64,000 bases of DNA from Rosenbergiella collisarenosi (GCF_018494085.1 NZ_JABBFP010000009.1:1-64000), one strand, 5' to 3'. Counted from the stretch's first letter, positions 51,861-61,647 are shown. The notes: generated from the sequence alone by a model not told the origin. Program-made: numbers and translations.

Positions 51861-52970
51861 TTAGCCGACGAGCTGACGAACCATTCGTCTTAATGGCTCT
51901 GCCGCCCCCCAAAGTAACTGGTCTCCCACTGTAAATGCTGAGAGGTACTCTGGTCCCATATTGAGTTTACGCAGGCGCCCTACTGGTGTTGAGAGCGTAC
52001 CTGTGACTGCGGCTGGAGTCAGTTCACGCATCGTTAGCTCACGATCATTAGGAATAACTTTGACCCAAGGATTATGAGCCCCAAGCATCTGCTCAATCTC
52101 TGCTAGAGGGATATCTTGCTTAAGCTTGAGGGTAAAAGCCTGACTATGGCAACGCAGCGCTCCGACTCGCACACAGAGTCCATCAACAGGAATAATCTGC
52201 TGTGTCGCTAAAATCTTATTTGTTTCTGCTTGGCCTTTCCATTCTTCTTTGCTTTGGCCATTCGGAAGTTGCTTATCAATCCAAGGAATGAGGCTACCGG
52301 CTAGAGGGACGCCAAAATTATCGGTCGGTAAAGTACCCGAACGAGTAAAGTCAGTGACGCTACGTTCGATATTAAGTATCGCGGAAGCCGGGTTCTGTAA
52401 CGTGGTGGCAACATGGTTGTGGAGCATACCCATCTGCGTTAAAAGCTCACGCATATGACGAGCCCCGCCCCCTGATGCCGCCTGATAAGTCGCTACCGAC
52501 GCCCACTCTACTAAGTTTTGGGTAAAGAGGCCGCCCAGCGACATCAACATTAAACTGACGGTACAGTTGCCGCCGACAAATGTCTTCACACCCCGGTCAA
52601 TCCCTTCTGCAATGACTTTCTGGTTCACTGGATCGAGGATAATGATTGCATCATCTGCCATACGCAGCGTTGACGCGGCATCGATCCAGTATCCTTGCCA
52701 GCCCGCTTGACGTAACCGTGGATATACATCGCCCGTATAGTCACCACCTTGGCAGGTAACGATGATATCAAGGCTCTTTAACGCATCGATATCATAAGCA
52801 TCTTGTAAAGTCCCTTGGCGATGTCCTGCAAAGACAGGCGCTGGCTGACCATGCTGTGAAGTCGAAAAAAAGACTGGATTAATGACAGAGAAGTCATTTT
52901 CTTCATTCATGCGCGACATAAGCACGGAACCCACCATGCCACGCCATCCAATAAACCCTACATTTTTCAT
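51861..52970 (-). CDS. asd: Aspartate-semialdehyde dehydrogenase
   Basis: Asd reduces beta-aspartyl phosphate to aspartate semialdehyde on the way to lysine/diaminopimelate, methionine and threonine. The 369-residue product has the NADP motif [14 protein letters not shown] at the start, catalytic Cys136 in GGNCTVSL and the catalytic His in RCHSQAFT. The ATG at 52968-52970 matches the E. coli start, and an upstream in-frame extension of 28 codons is rejected. It is divergent from yhgN. Confidence 0.97.
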   Translation of the reverse strand: MKNVGFIGWRGMVGSVLMSRMNEENDFSVINPVFFSTSQHGQPAPVFAGHRQGTLQDAYDIDALKSLDIIVTCQGGDYTGDVYPRLRQAGWQGYWIDAASTLRMADDAIIILDPVNQKVIAEGIDRGVKTFVGGNCTVSLMLMSLGGLFTQNLVEWASVATYQAASGGGARHMRELLTQMGMLHNHVATTLQNPASAILNIERSVTDFTRSGTLPTDNFGVPLAGSLIPWIDKQLPNGQSKEEWKGQAETNKILATQQIIPVDGLCVRVGALRCHSQAFTLKLKQDIPLAEIEQMLGAHNPWVKVIPNDRELTMRELTPAAVTGTLSTPVGRLRKLNMGPEYLSAFTVGDQLLWGAAEPLRRMVRQLVG

Positions 52971-53157
52971 GATGTGCCTGCTGTAATTATAAATATGCTG
53001 CATATCGCTAGATGGATATGTCTGCACTCCCACCGATGGGAATGATACTATCAAACTCTACAAAAACTGGACGTACTAGCAAGTGAAAAAAATCGATAAT
53101 CAGTGCTTAATTTATCATCTGCCTAATACTGACGACGCGTAAGGATAGCTATTCCCC

Positions 53158-53751
53158 ATGACTGAACTTTTTTCTGCGGCCGTTTTACTCATCTTAATTA
53201 TGGATCCGCTGGGAAATCTTCCCATTTTTATGTCGGTATTGAAGCATATTGATCCGAAGCGCCGGCGCGTCATTATTATTCGAGAACTGCTGATTGCTTT
53301 ATTCATTATGCTACTGTTTTTGTTCACTGGCGAAAGAATGCTGTCCTTCTTGAACCTAAGAGCTGAAACGGTTTCTATTTCTGGGGGCATCATTCTATTC
53401 TTGATTGCCATTAAGATGATATTTCCGTCACCTGAGTCAAACACATCGGGCTTACCCGCTGGAGAAGAACCTTTCTTAGTCCCTCTCGCCATCCCTTTAT
53501 TGGCAGGACCTTCATTACTTGCAACATTGATGCTGATGTCACATCAATATCCTGGCGATATGGGAATGTTGGTGATCGCGTTATTTGTCGCTTGGGGAAT
53601 TACCGCGGCCATTCTAATGATGTCAGGTCTGTTCTTACGTCTATTGGGCTCGAAAGGGGTTAATGCGCTAGAGCGGCTAATGGGGCTGATTCTAATTATG
53701 ATTGCGACACAGATGTTCTTAGATGGGATACGGGCATATATGAAGCTATGA
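53158..53751 (+). CDS. yhgN: MarC family inner membrane protein YhgN
   Basis: YhgN is a MarC/UPF0056-family inner-membrane protein of 197 residues with about six hydrophobic segments (LFSAAVLLILIMDPLGNLPI at the start). The family is sometimes called NAAT transporters, but no substrate is established for YhgN. It is convergent with gntU, with a strong terminator between them. Confidence 0.92.
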   Translation: MTELFSAAVLLILIMDPLGNLPIFMSVLKHIDPKRRRVIIIRELLIALFIMLLFLFTGERMLSFLNLRAETVSISGGIILFLIAIKMIFPSPESNTSGLPAGEEPFLVPLAIPLLAGPSLLATLMLMSHQYPGDMGMLVIALFVAWGITAAILMMSGLFLRLLGSKGVNALERLMGLILIMIATQMFLDGIRAYMKL

Positions 53752-53777
53752 AAAAGGGCCGCTTAGCGGCCCTTTTT
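53751..53777. terminator. Bidirectional terminator between yhgN and gntU
   Basis: AAAAAGGGCCGC and GCGGCCCTTTTT form a perfect 12-bp stem with a TTA loop and A/T runs on both sides. Confidence 0.92.
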
Positions 53778-53782
53778 TTGGA

Positions 53783-55123
53783 TTAGGAGAGCAATTCAAA
53801 GGCAATCATGCCAATGATACCCCCCGTTATACCGAGGATCGTTTCCATCATCGTCCATGTTTTTAAGGTTTCAACCTCTGTCGCTCCAGTAAAGCGTCCA
53901 AATAACCAGAAACCGGCATCGTTTACATGGCTAACGATAATCGACCCCCCGCCAATACAGATTGAGAGTGCAGCTAGCTGGGCACCGCTATAGTGAAGAG
54001 GCTCAATCACTGGCATGATCAGTCCAACGGCGGTCAAGCACGCGACGGTAGCAGAGCCTTGAATAATCCGTACGACACCCGCCAGAATGAAACAAGAGAG
54101 CGCGACCGGTAGCCCTAACCCCGTTAGTGAATGGCCAAGCGCAGGCCCGACACCCGAGTCGACCAGTACCTGCTTGAAGACCCCTCCGGCACCAATCACT
54201 AGAAGAATGATCCCGGCAGGTTGTAGGGCTTCACCGCAGATTGCCATGACGCGTGACTTATCCATACCCTGGCGGTAGGCCAGGCCGTAGATAGTGATCA
54301 GAACCGCGATAAGGATAGCGATAAACGGGTGTCCGATAAACTCGAAGCATTCGTAGAGGCGACTTCCCTTATCAATAAAATTGGCAGCAATAGTTTTCAA
54401 GCCCACCAAAATCAGTGGAAACAGGATCAACGAGAGACTAAATCCGAAAGACGGCAGTTTGTCCTTAGCCACCTCGGGGAAACTATCTGCCGCAGGGGAG
54501 GCAAATTGTACACGCTTAGCAATAAAATTACCGAAAAGCGGCCCGGCGATAAGCATTCCCGGAATCGCGGCACAGAGACCGAGTAGGATCATCCAACCAA
54601 AATCTGCATGCATCTGAGAGGCGAGTAGCATAGGTGCAGGGCCAGGGAGCACAAACGCCGCGGCGGCGGCAACCCCAGCAAAAAGGGGAATAACAAGTTT
54701 AACCATATTGTCATTAGTACGGCGAGCCACGGCAAATGCAATACTAATAAGTAATACAATAGCAACTTCGAAAAACAGCGGTAATGCGCAGATAAAACCA
54801 GCCGCCCCCATTGCATAATGCGAGCGTTTTTCGCCAAAGGTCTTCAACATACGAATCGCAATTTGGTCAACAGCACCCGTTTCATGCAGTATTTTGCCAA
54901 ACATCGCGCCTAGGGCGACAACGACCGCGAGGAAACCCAGCGTACCGCCCATCCCTTTTTGCATAGTTTCGGTAATTTTATCGAGGGGCATCCCTGAAAA
55001 AATACCGGCGCCAACCGAAACGAGCATTAAGGCGACGAACGCGTGCATTCGTGCCTTCATGACTAAAAATAGGAGCAGTATGACAGAGCCTGCTGCCGTT
55101 AATACAAGTGTTGCCGTGCTCAT
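53783..55123 (-). CDS. gntU: Low-affinity gluconate permease GntU
   Basis: GntU is an inner-membrane gluconate:H+ symporter of the GntP family. It has 446 residues and about 12 to 14 membrane segments. Family blocks include GGTLGFLAVVVALGAMFGKI, ALPLFFEVAIVLL, GPAPMLLASQM and SHVNDAGFW. It aligns with E. coli GntU rather than GntT. It is 9 bp after gntK, forming gntKU under GntR and CRP. Confidence 0.95.
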   Translation of the reverse strand: MSTATLVLTAAGSVILLLFLVMKARMHAFVALMLVSVGAGIFSGMPLDKITETMQKGMGGTLGFLAVVVALGAMFGKILHETGAVDQIAIRMLKTFGEKRSHYAMGAAGFICALPLFFEVAIVLLISIAFAVARRTNDNMVKLVIPLFAGVAAAAAFVLPGPAPMLLASQMHADFGWMILLGLCAAIPGMLIAGPLFGNFIAKRVQFASPAADSFPEVAKDKLPSFGFSLSLILFPLILVGLKTIAANFIDKGSRLYECFEFIGHPFIAILIAVLITIYGLAYRQGMDKSRVMAICGEALQPAGIILLVIGAGGVFKQVLVDSGVGPALGHSLTGLGLPVALSCFILAGVVRIIQGSATVACLTAVGLIMPVIEPLHYSGAQLAALSICIGGGSIIVSHVNDAGFWLFGRFTGATEVETLKTWTMMETILGITGGIIGMIAFELLS

Positions 55124-55132
55124 GAATCGACC

Positions 55133-55663
55133 TTATTGGATATTAGTTTTTATCGTTGCAACAGTTTCAGCAATGACATCATCTAGTGAATGGCTAATAT
55201 CAACGACTAATACATCAGCTTCTGAACCATTCGGTTCTTCCAATGTATCGAATTGAGTCACTAACATATTTGTTTTGAAAAAGTGGCCTTTACGCGCCTT
55301 TAAACGCTGTTCGATAGTCTCGAAGTCGCCTTTCAAATAGATAAACTTAAGATTTTTATTACCATTACGCAGAATATCGCGATAGCTTTTTTTCAACGAG
55401 GAGCAAACGATGATCGAAACTTTTTGCGTACGCTGCATGGCAAAGGCCGCATCGTTGATAGCTTGCAACCAAGGCGCCCTGTCTTGATCATTCAAGGGTT
55501 CGCCTTCTGCCATTTTCAAAATATTGGCACGCGGATGTAAAAAATCACCGTCTAGGAAAGCAGTCTGTAGCTGTTGTGAGACTTGGCTTGCAACTACCGA
55601 TTTTCCACTGCCTGAGACACCCATCAGGACAAATACATAATGCTGAGAAGAGGCTTCTGTCAT
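55133..55663 (-). CDS. gntK: Gluconokinase GntK
   Basis: GntK phosphorylates gluconate to 6-phosphogluconate for the Entner-Doudoroff and pentose phosphate routes. The 176-residue product has Walker A GVSGSGKS near the N-terminus, DGDFLHPRANI and FFKTNMLVTQF. The start MTEASSQHYVF is preceded by GGAG at 6 nt. An ATG 21 bp upstream without such a site is rejected. It is the first gene of gntKU. Confidence 0.96.
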   Translation of the reverse strand: MTEASSQHYVFVLMGVSGSGKSVVASQVSQQLQTAFLDGDFLHPRANILKMAEGEPLNDQDRAPWLQAINDAAFAMQRTQKVSIIVCSSLKKSYRDILRNGNKNLKFIYLKGDFETIEQRLKARKGHFFKTNMLVTQFDTLEEPNGSEADVLVVDISHSLDDVIAETVATIKTNIQ

Positions 55664-55690
55664 AACTGCTCCAACCTTAGTCATTCACGA

Positions 55691-55704
55691 TGTTACCGAT
55701 AACA
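55691..55704. promoter_or_regulatory. GntR operator upstream of gntK
   Basis: TGTTACCGATAACA is a near-perfect palindrome matching the known GntR operator core (TGTTA-N4-TAACA). It lies 28 bp before the gntK ATG, downstream of the predicted promoter, consistent with repression by GntR. Confidence 0.75.
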
Positions 55705-55742
55705 ATTTAATAACTATTGTTATAGCTTGTCGGTTGAAGCGC

Positions 55743-55786
55743 AATCTATTCGTTAACAAAAGGCCTAAACTGTGAAGTGAATCATA
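55743..55786 (-). promoter_or_regulatory. CRP site and -10 box of gntKU
   Basis: TGTGA-N6-TCATA at 55771-55786 matches 9 of 10 CRP core bases. A -10-like TAGATT on the minus strand (55743-55748) lies about 33 bp from its centre, the class-II CRP promoter spacing. CRP activation of gntKU is known in E. coli. Confidence 0.55.
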
Positions 55787-55793
55787 AAAATGA

Positions 55794-56789
55794 TTAAATA
55801 CTGCCCCCAGTTCTGAGGGAAAATCCTAAATCGACACAGGGGGAGTCACAGTCTTTGCCTGAAAGACGGTTCAATAACATCTCCGCTGCAATTTTCCCCA
55901 TCTTTTTCCTAGGCGTAACAACGGTTGCTAAGGTTGGCGAGACATTTTCGGTAATATCATGACCGTGGAATCCGGCTATCGCTATCTGCTGAGGAACGGG
56001 AATATCTTGGCGTTGGCACTCAAACATAGCCCCGATCGCTAGGTCGTCATTCGTACAGAATATCCCATCGAGATCGGGATAACGCTGTTGTGCAAGTCTC
56101 AGTAATTCCCCACCCGTACTAAATGAGGAGGGTTGCTCACTCATTACAGTACAAGGTATAAGCCCTGCGGCTTCCATAGCCTGACTATAGCCCGTCTTTT
56201 TTTGTAAGGTACGCTCGTCAAGACGCGCACCCAAATAGACAACATGTTGATGCCCCTGCGCTATCATGCTTTCAGTCATTTGCCGAGCAGCCTCGATATT
56301 ATTAAAACCCACTGCCATATCTAAATAAGGTGAGGAAGAGTCCATAATTTCTACAACAGGGATCCCGGCCACCTCTAACATACGCAAAGTTCCAGGGGTA
56401 TGTTGACGCTCGGTTAAGATGACCCCATCCACGTTCCAACCAAGAAGAGAACGAAGTTGGCGCTCCTCTTTCTCTACCTGATAGCCAAAGTGAGCCACTA
56501 GCGTTTGATAACCGGCTTTGTCTGTGACCGACTCGATACCTTGTAATACATCAGCGAAGACGTGGTTAGTCAGTGAAGGGAGTAATATCCCTATCGCCCT
56601 GCTCGTGGCATTCGACAGCATATCCGGTACACGATTTGGAATGTAGCCAAGCTCATCAAGCGCAAAAGCTATTTTTTCGCCGAGTAAAGTAGAAACTTGC
56701 TGAGGATTACGCAGGTAGCGGCTGACCGTCATTTTCGTCACGCCAACACGGTCGGCAACGTCTTGCAAGATGGGCCTTTTTTTCTTCAT
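55794..56789 (-). CDS. gntR: Gluconate utilization repressor GntR
   Basis: GntR is a LacI-family repressor of the GntI gluconate system (gntKU, gntT, edd-eda). The 331-residue product equals E. coli. It has the N-terminal helix-turn-helix LQDVADRVGVTKMTVSRYLR, hinge NRVPDMLS and a periplasmic-binding-like ligand domain. The ATG at 56787-56789 matches the E. coli MKKKRP start, and an upstream TTG three codons earlier is rejected. Its operator is visible upstream of gntK. Confidence 0.97.
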   Translation of the reverse strand: MKKKRPILQDVADRVGVTKMTVSRYLRNPQQVSTLLGEKIAFALDELGYIPNRVPDMLSNATSRAIGILLPSLTNHVFADVLQGIESVTDKAGYQTLVAHFGYQVEKEERQLRSLLGWNVDGVILTERQHTPGTLRMLEVAGIPVVEIMDSSSPYLDMAVGFNNIEAARQMTESMIAQGHQHVVYLGARLDERTLQKKTGYSQAMEAAGLIPCTVMSEQPSSFSTGGELLRLAQQRYPDLDGIFCTNDDLAIGAMFECQRQDIPVPQQIAIAGFHGHDITENVSPTLATVVTPRKKMGKIAAEMLLNRLSGKDCDSPCVDLGFSLRTGGSI

Positions 56790-56855
56790 TACGCTCAATA
56801 TTTGGTCAGTATAGTTAGATTAATAGTAACACTATTTTACACTAGCCAAAAAAAA

Positions 56856-56880
56856 GAGACGGCTATCTGGAAGCCGTCTC
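56856..56880 (-). terminator. Terminator of yhhW
   Basis: GAGACGGCT and AGCCGTCTC form a 9-bp stem with a 7-nt loop. On the minus strand eight or more T follow. It separates yhhW from gntR. Confidence 0.88.
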
Positions 56881-56899
56881 ACATTACTACCTTATATTT

Positions 56900-57595
56900 T
56901 TAAACGGGTGGTAGGTCAAAAATAAGAATTTCTGTCTGCTGCTCAGCCGTGATGATAATGTCTTGCTCATCCCAGATAGCCGCAGCATCACTGGTCTCAA
57001 GTATTTGGTCGTTAATCACCACATTACCTTTTACCACTTGGATCCAGACTTTACGATTCGCAGTAAAAGAGAGTTTCCCCTCTTCTCCCGCCGCGAATAT
57101 CCAGCGGGAAAGCGTCATATCCTGATAAACTTTTAGTGATCCCTCTCTCTCATCAGGAGTAAGTATATAGTGACGCCCGGGCTGGTCAGCAAACTTACGT
57201 TGCTCATAACGGGGAGTCACATTCTGTTCATTAGGCATGATCCATATTTGGTACAGATGAAGCGCCTGTTGGTTATCAGGATTATATTCAGAATGGCGAA
57301 CTCCTGTACCAGCACTCATGATCTGGAACTCCCCTGCAGGAATCTGTTCCTTATTACCCATACTATCCTGGTGCTCAACGACGCCAGAGAGCACGTAAGT
57401 CAGAATTTCCATGTTTTGATGAGGATGCGTACCAAATCCTTTGCCTGGTGCGATAGTGTCTTCATTGATGACACGCAATGCAGAAAACCCCATAAAATTA
57501 GGATCGTAATACTCGGCAAATGAAAATGTATGCCAGCTATCCAGCCAACCGTGATGTGCGTGGCCGCGTTCTTGTGCTTTACGGATATAAATCAT
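56900..57595 (-). CDS. yhhW: Pirin family quercetin 2,3-dioxygenase YhhW
   Basis: YhhW is a bicupin pirin family protein of 231 residues, the E. coli length. E. coli YhhW has quercetinase activity in vitro. The metal ligands in the first cupin are intact: GTHPH (H57, H59) and GVRHSE (His about 101, Glu about 103). In E. coli the gene lies between gntR and yhhX. Here yhhX is absent and the ryhB small RNA gene is the next feature. Confidence 0.95.
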   Translation of the reverse strand: MIYIRKAQERGHAHHGWLDSWHTFSFAEYYDPNFMGFSALRVINEDTIAPGKGFGTHPHQNMEILTYVLSGVVEHQDSMGNKEQIPAGEFQIMSAGTGVRHSEYNPDNQQALHLYQIWIMPNEQNVTPRYEQRKFADQPGRHYILTPDEREGSLKVYQDMTLSRWIFAAGEEGKLSFTANRKVWIQVVKGNVVINDQILETSDAAAIWDEQDIIITAEQQTEILIFDLPPV

Positions 57596-57692
57596 GGAAA
57601 CCTCCTCAATTTTTTCTATAGTTTGAAGAGTTCCTGGGGAAAAAAATAGCTGAAAAACTTCACCGCTCTGTTCAAATTATATGAACGATAGT

Positions 57693-57780
57693 AAAAAAAA
57701 AGCCAGCACGCGGCTGGCTAAATACTGGAAGCAATGTGAGCAATGTCGTGTTCCGGAAGATGTCAGTCTCACCGGAACAA
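57693..57780 (-). ncRNA. ryhB: Iron-responsive small RNA RyhB
   Basis: RyhB is the Hfq-dependent RNA that represses mRNAs of iron-using proteins when iron is short. The minus strand contains the conserved RyhB target-pairing core CACGACATTGCTCACATTGC followed by TTCCAGTATT. The typical terminator comes next, with stem AGCCAGC/GCTGGCT at 57701-57719 and nine T. The 5' part differs from E. coli and forms its own hairpin (GTTCCGG/CCGGAAC). The predicted length is 88 nt against 90 in E. coli. A Fur box lies in the promoter. In E. coli ryhB lies between yhhX and yhhY. Here it is between yhhW and yhhA. Confidence 0.95.
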
Positions 57781-57785
57781 GATGA

Positions 57786-57814
57786 ATGTTAATCGCAATA
57801 ATTATCATTTGCAA
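57786..57814 (-). promoter_or_regulatory. ryhB promoter with Fur box
   Basis: On the minus strand TTGCAA (57809-57814) and TAACAT (57786-57791) are 17 bp apart. Between them 57793-57807 reads TGATAAT-T-ATTGCGA. Its first half is a perfect match to the 7-1-7 Fur consensus TGATAAT-N-ATTATCA and its second half matches 4 of 7. Iron-Fur repression is therefore expected. Confidence 0.75.
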
Positions 57815-57844
57815 TAGCGTTATTAAAAATAAATGAGGTTTCTA

Positions 57845-58093
57845 ATGAAAAATCTGATCGCAATATTAATCGTCCTCAATTCCATTGCAGCTTTTGCCGC
57901 TTATCCCACGAGTAACCCGACTTTAGGCCAGTCATCAACACAACAGCGTTTACAAAATGAGATGTCGACACAGCAGCAGCTACATCAGCAACAGTTACAC
58001 CTCGAACAACAGAATAGTGCTCAGCAGCTTCAGCAAAGTAATCAGCAACACCAGCAACAGATGCTACGTAGAGTAGAAAGAGCTCAACCTTAG
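57845..58093 (+). CDS. yhhA: Gln-rich exported protein of the YhhA (DUF2756) type
   Basis: This is a small protein of unknown function, 82 residues from the chosen start. A signal peptide ([18 protein letters not shown]) precedes a strongly Gln-rich, probably helical mature part ([16 protein letters not shown]) with an ERA(Q)P end. It is much shorter than E. coli YhhA but has the same composition and the same position beside ugpQ. GAGG lies 6 nt before the ATG at 57845, and an ATG 12 bp upstream overlaps that site. Its 3' end overlaps the convergent ugpQ by 4 bp. Confidence 0.75.
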   Translation: MKNLIAILIVLNSIAAFAAYPTSNPTLGQSSTQQRLQNEMSTQQQLHQQQLHLEQQNSAQQLQQSNQQHQQQMLRRVERAQP

Positions 58094-58836
58094 CGAGCAA
58101 AATCTGCGCCGATAAGGTCTATACGGTCAGTGCACAACATATCGACACCTTGGCCTAGTAACTGACGAGCGGTAACCGGATCATTGACGGTGTAAGCTAA
58201 AATACGAAGCCCGGCCTGTTTAATCTGTTCGATACGTGCTTGGGTAAGTAAGCGATAATTAAGATGAAGTGCGACGCACCCAAGCTCGCGAGTGGCAGAT
58301 AGCCAATCATCCTGCCACTCGTGCATGAGGTATCCACGGGGTAGCTGTGGTTGCTCTAACTGCGCAGCCTTCAGGGATATTCGAGAAAATGATGACAATA
58401 AGGGATTTGGTAGGCCTTGCCAATATTCTGCAGCCGCGCGCGCGACTAAGCGACCGGTAAGATCTTCAACGCCAGCCGTCGGCTTAATTTCAATGTTTGC
58501 CATCATTTTGTAGCGCCGACAACGTTCAGCAACTTCTGCAAGAAGTGGCAATTTTTCTCCGGAAAATGACTCCGCAAACCATGCTCCAGCATCCGCGCTC
58601 TGTAGCCCGGCCCATGGTATATCTCCTGCGATCCCCTCTACGTTGGTAGTACGTTCGAGTGTGTCATCGTGTAATAGAAACACTTGCTGGTCGGCGGAGA
58701 GTTTTGCATCCACTTCGATCATCTTATGGCCATAGCGATGTCCACAGTCGATTGCCGTTAACGTATTTTCCGGCGCTAGATTACCTCCTCCGCGATGAGC
58801 AATTATTTTTGGGTAAGGCCATATTTCATTAGTCAT
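58090..58836 (-). CDS. ugpQ: Glycerophosphodiester phosphodiesterase UgpQ (cytoplasmic)
   Basis: UgpQ is a cytoplasmic GDPD-family enzyme that hydrolyses glycerophosphodiesters, imported by UgpBAEC, to glycerol-3-phosphate and alcohols. The 248-residue TIM barrel has the catalytic [13 protein letters not shown], with HR near residue 14, and E-x-D in [20 protein letters not shown] supplies the second His. Its start overlaps ugpC by 8 bp. It is the last gene of ugpBAECQ. Confidence 0.96.
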   Translation of the reverse strand: MTNEIWPYPKIIAHRGGGNLAPENTLTAIDCGHRYGHKMIEVDAKLSADQQVFLLHDDTLERTTNVEGIAGDIPWAGLQSADAGAWFAESFSGEKLPLLAEVAERCRRYKMMANIEIKPTAGVEDLTGRLVARAAAEYWQGLPNPLLSSFSRISLKAAQLEQPQLPRGYLMHEWQDDWLSATRELGCVALHLNYRLLTQARIEQIKQAGLRILAYTVNDPVTARQLLGQGVDMLCTDRIDLIGADFAR

Positions 58837-59911
58837 CTAAGCGCTGTCCTGAAAGTGAATCAAAATAATGAAGAAACTGGACGGGTAGCGTCATACTTAA
58901 TAAATCGCCGACCTCCGGGCATAGCGACTGGGCGACGCGCACGACCAGTGATTGCGTCCCTATTTTACCATGGATGATGTTATCTGCTCCGAGCATTTCA
59001 ATCGCTTCCACCTCCACGATCAAGCCATTACTTGATGGGGTCATGGGTTCAACGTGAATATGTTCAGGGCGTATACCCAGAGTCACCGTTGACGTCAGCT
59101 GTTTTGTGACCTCCGTCGCTACTGGAATAGCATAACGCTTTGCAACTACCCAATGTCGACCATTAGGGCTTAGCTCCGCTGGCAATAAATTCATTGCGGG
59201 CGCCCCTAAGAAGCTGGCGACAAAAGTGGACTGTGGGCGCTGGTAAATCTCTGTAGGCGACCCAAATTGTTCAACCACCCCTTTATTCATGACTAACACG
59301 CGGTCGGCTAAAGTCATTGCCTCGACTTGATCATGCGTGACGTATAGGCTGGTGATTTTCAAACGATGGTGGAGGCGCTGAAGCTCTAGCCTCATCTGTC
59401 CCCGCAAGCGCGCATCAAGGTTAGATAAGGGCTCATCAAAGAGAAAGACCGCAGGCTCACGAATTATCGCTCTCCCCATTGCCACACGTTGCCGTTGGCC
59501 TCCGGATAATTCACGAGGATAGCGGGAGAGCAAGAGATCGAGCTCTAGACTTTTTGCAACAGTTATTACCCGTTGCTGGATATCTGTTTTCGCAATCCCT
59601 GCAATTTTAAGCCCATATCCCATGTTCTGTTCCACAGTCATGTGAGGGTATAACGCGTAGTTTTGAAAAACCATCGCCACTTGCCGGTCTTTTGGTTCTT
59701 TATTCGTCACACACTGTTCATCGATCCAAATATCTCCACTCGTCGCAGCCTCTAGCCCAGCAACCATTCGTAATAGTGTCGATTTACCACATCCAGAAGG
59801 CCCCACTATCACCACGAATTCACCCTGATGGATCGTGATATTGAGCGGTTTAATAATTTGATTTTTTCCATCGTAACTCTTAGTTAATGCTTGAAGTTGT
59901 ACACTTGCCAT
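58829..59911 (-). CDS. ugpC: sn-glycerol-3-phosphate ABC transporter ATPase UgpC
   Basis: UgpC is the ATPase subunit of the sn-glycerol-3-phosphate and glycerophosphodiester importer. The 360-residue product (MalK type) has Walker [10 protein letters not shown] at residues 37-45, signature [15 protein letters not shown], Walker B with [11 protein letters not shown], and a C-terminal OB/TOBE regulatory domain from about 240. It is 3 bp after ugpE and overlaps ugpQ. Confidence 0.97.
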   Translation of the reverse strand: MASVQLQALTKSYDGKNQIIKPLNITIHQGEFVVIVGPSGCGKSTLLRMVAGLEAATSGDIWIDEQCVTNKEPKDRQVAMVFQNYALYPHMTVEQNMGYGLKIAGIAKTDIQQRVITVAKSLELDLLLSRYPRELSGGQRQRVAMGRAIIREPAVFLFDEPLSNLDARLRGQMRLELQRLHHRLKITSLYVTHDQVEAMTLADRVLVMNKGVVEQFGSPTEIYQRPQSTFVASFLGAPAMNLLPAELSPNGRHWVVAKRYAIPVATEVTKQLTSTVTLGIRPEHIHVEPMTPSSNGLIVEVEAIEMLGADNIIHGKIGTQSLVVRVAQSLCPEVGDLLSMTLPVQFLHYFDSLSGQRLDD

Positions 59912-59914
59912 TAA

Positions 59915-60760
59915 TTATTTCTCACTCTCGATTAATCCTTGAACAAATGCACGCTGCATCACTAAGACAACAATAAGAGGCGGTAGTAGAGTTAAAAACA
60001 CTGCGGTCATGACCTGATTCCAATGTGAAATACCGTCCCCACTACTGATCATGCCGCGAATTGCTGCGACAGCGGTGGCAACGTGACTATCGCTCGTAAT
60101 GACCAGCGGCCACAGATATTGATTCCAACCAAAAATAAAGATAATCACGAACAGCGCAGCTAATGGTGTTTTGGAAAGTGGTAGGACGATATGTATAAAG
60201 AATTGCCAAGGGCTGGCGCCATCAATACGCGCGGCCTCCATGAGTTCCTGAGGTAAAGACATAAAATACTGCCTTAATAAAAACGTCGCCGTAGCCGACG
60301 CCAACATCGGTAAGATAAGCCCTGCAAAATTATTATCCATGCCTAGCTGGCTCACGATACTCACAGTAGGAAAGATACGAACTTCAACCGGCAACATCAG
60401 AGTAATAAAAATTAACCAGAAACAGAGGTTGCGTAGCGGAAATCTAAACCAGACCAGTGCGAAAGCTGAAAGGGTCGAAATCGTGATTTTTCCGAGCGTA
60501 ATCCCCAGTGCCATCAATAAGCTATTAAAGAGTAATTTGGAAAGCGGTATATTTTGCCCGCCGACACCGTGAATGAGGAGTAAATGAATATTTTCAATAA
60601 AGTGTCGGCTTGGAAGTAAAGGGAAGGGCATCTGTGCAGCCTGTTGATCATTAAGCGTGGCCGCAACAAATACGATGTAAAGAGGAAACAGAATGATAAA
60701 GCCAGCGCCCCAGAGAATAAGATGACTGAGCGCTGTCAATTTACGATGTTGTTCTATCAT
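59915..60760 (-). CDS. ugpE: sn-glycerol-3-phosphate ABC transporter permease UgpE
   Basis: UgpE is the second inner-membrane permease of the importer. The 281-residue product, the E. coli length, has six membrane segments and the EAA loop ([23 protein letters not shown]) that docks UgpC. Its start overlaps the ugpA stop codon (ATGA). Confidence 0.96.
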   Translation of the reverse strand: MIEQHRKLTALSHLILWGAGFIILFPLYIVFVAATLNDQQAAQMPFPLLPSRHFIENIHLLLIHGVGGQNIPLSKLLFNSLLMALGITLGKITISTLSAFALVWFRFPLRNLCFWLIFITLMLPVEVRIFPTVSIVSQLGMDNNFAGLILPMLASATATFLLRQYFMSLPQELMEAARIDGASPWQFFIHIVLPLSKTPLAALFVIIFIFGWNQYLWPLVITSDSHVATAVAAIRGMISSGDGISHWNQVMTAVFLTLLPPLIVVLVMQRAFVQGLIESEK

Positions 60761-61647
60761 TGATAACGTACCTTGCGATCAATAAACCTAAATTGGACAA
60801 TCGTCAGTAAAATAACGATCGCCATCAGAATGACTGATTGTGCTGCAGAGGATCCCAGGTCTAACCCAGTAAAACCTTCACGGTAAATTTTATAAATCAA
60901 CGTCGTCGTCGCTTGAACTGGCCCACCTTGTGTAATGGCGTCAATAACCGGGAAGGTATCGAAGAAGGCGTAGATGATATTAACGACTAATAAAAAAAAT
61001 GAGACTGGGGTCATTAAGGGTAAAGCGATATGTATAAAGCGACGAATCGGTCCTGCCCCATCTAAGGCAGCAGCCTCGATCAGAGAACGTGGAATAGATT
61101 GCAATGCAGCGTAGAAAAAAAGGAAGTTATAACTAATTTGCTGCCACACTGACGCAACGACGACAAGAAATAAAGCCTGATGGCTATTCTGAGCGCTATT
61201 CCAATGGTATCCATGCAGCACTAGCCAATGGCTTACGATACCGGGACCGGGGCTAAAGAGAAAAAGCCACATTACCCCCGCGATGGCTGGGGCAACGGCA
61301 TAAGGTAGTAAAAAGAGTGTTTGGTAACATTTTTTCCCGCGGATAACGTGATTGACTAATGCGGCTAACACTAACGCAATAGTCAGCCCCCCTCCCGCGA
61401 CTAATCCGCTAAAAATAAACGTAGTTTTAAACGATTCAAGATAATAACTATCTGTGAATAAATTTTGAAAATTCAGCCAACCACTAAACTGACTCGAAAA
61501 TCCGAAGGGATCGCTTGTTTGAAGCGACGACCAGAGAGCTTGAGCGGCCGGCCATAGGAAAAAGATAAAAGTGATAAGCAACTGCGGTGCAATAAATAAG
61601 TAAGGAAGAAACGATGCTTTAAAGGTCGTAGCAGGGGATGTAGCCAT
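60757..61647 (-). CDS. ugpA: sn-glycerol-3-phosphate ABC transporter permease UgpA
   Basis: UgpA is the first inner-membrane permease of the importer. From the chosen start [18 protein letters not shown] it has 296 residues (295 in E. coli), six membrane segments and the EAA loop ([21 protein letters not shown]). An ATG 45 bp upstream, touching the ugpB stop codon, would add 15 non-conserved residues and is less likely. Confidence 0.95.
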   Translation of the reverse strand: MATSPATTFKASFLPYLFIAPQLLITFIFFLWPAAQALWSSLQTSDPFGFSSQFSGWLNFQNLFTDSYYLESFKTTFIFSGLVAGGGLTIALVLAALVNHVIRGKKCYQTLFLLPYAVAPAIAGVMWLFLFSPGPGIVSHWLVLHGYHWNSAQNSHQALFLVVVASVWQQISYNFLFFYAALQSIPRSLIEAAALDGAGPIRRFIHIALPLMTPVSFFLLVVNIIYAFFDTFPVIDAITQGGPVQATTTLIYKIYREGFTGLDLGSSAAQSVILMAIVILLTIVQFRFIDRKVRYQ

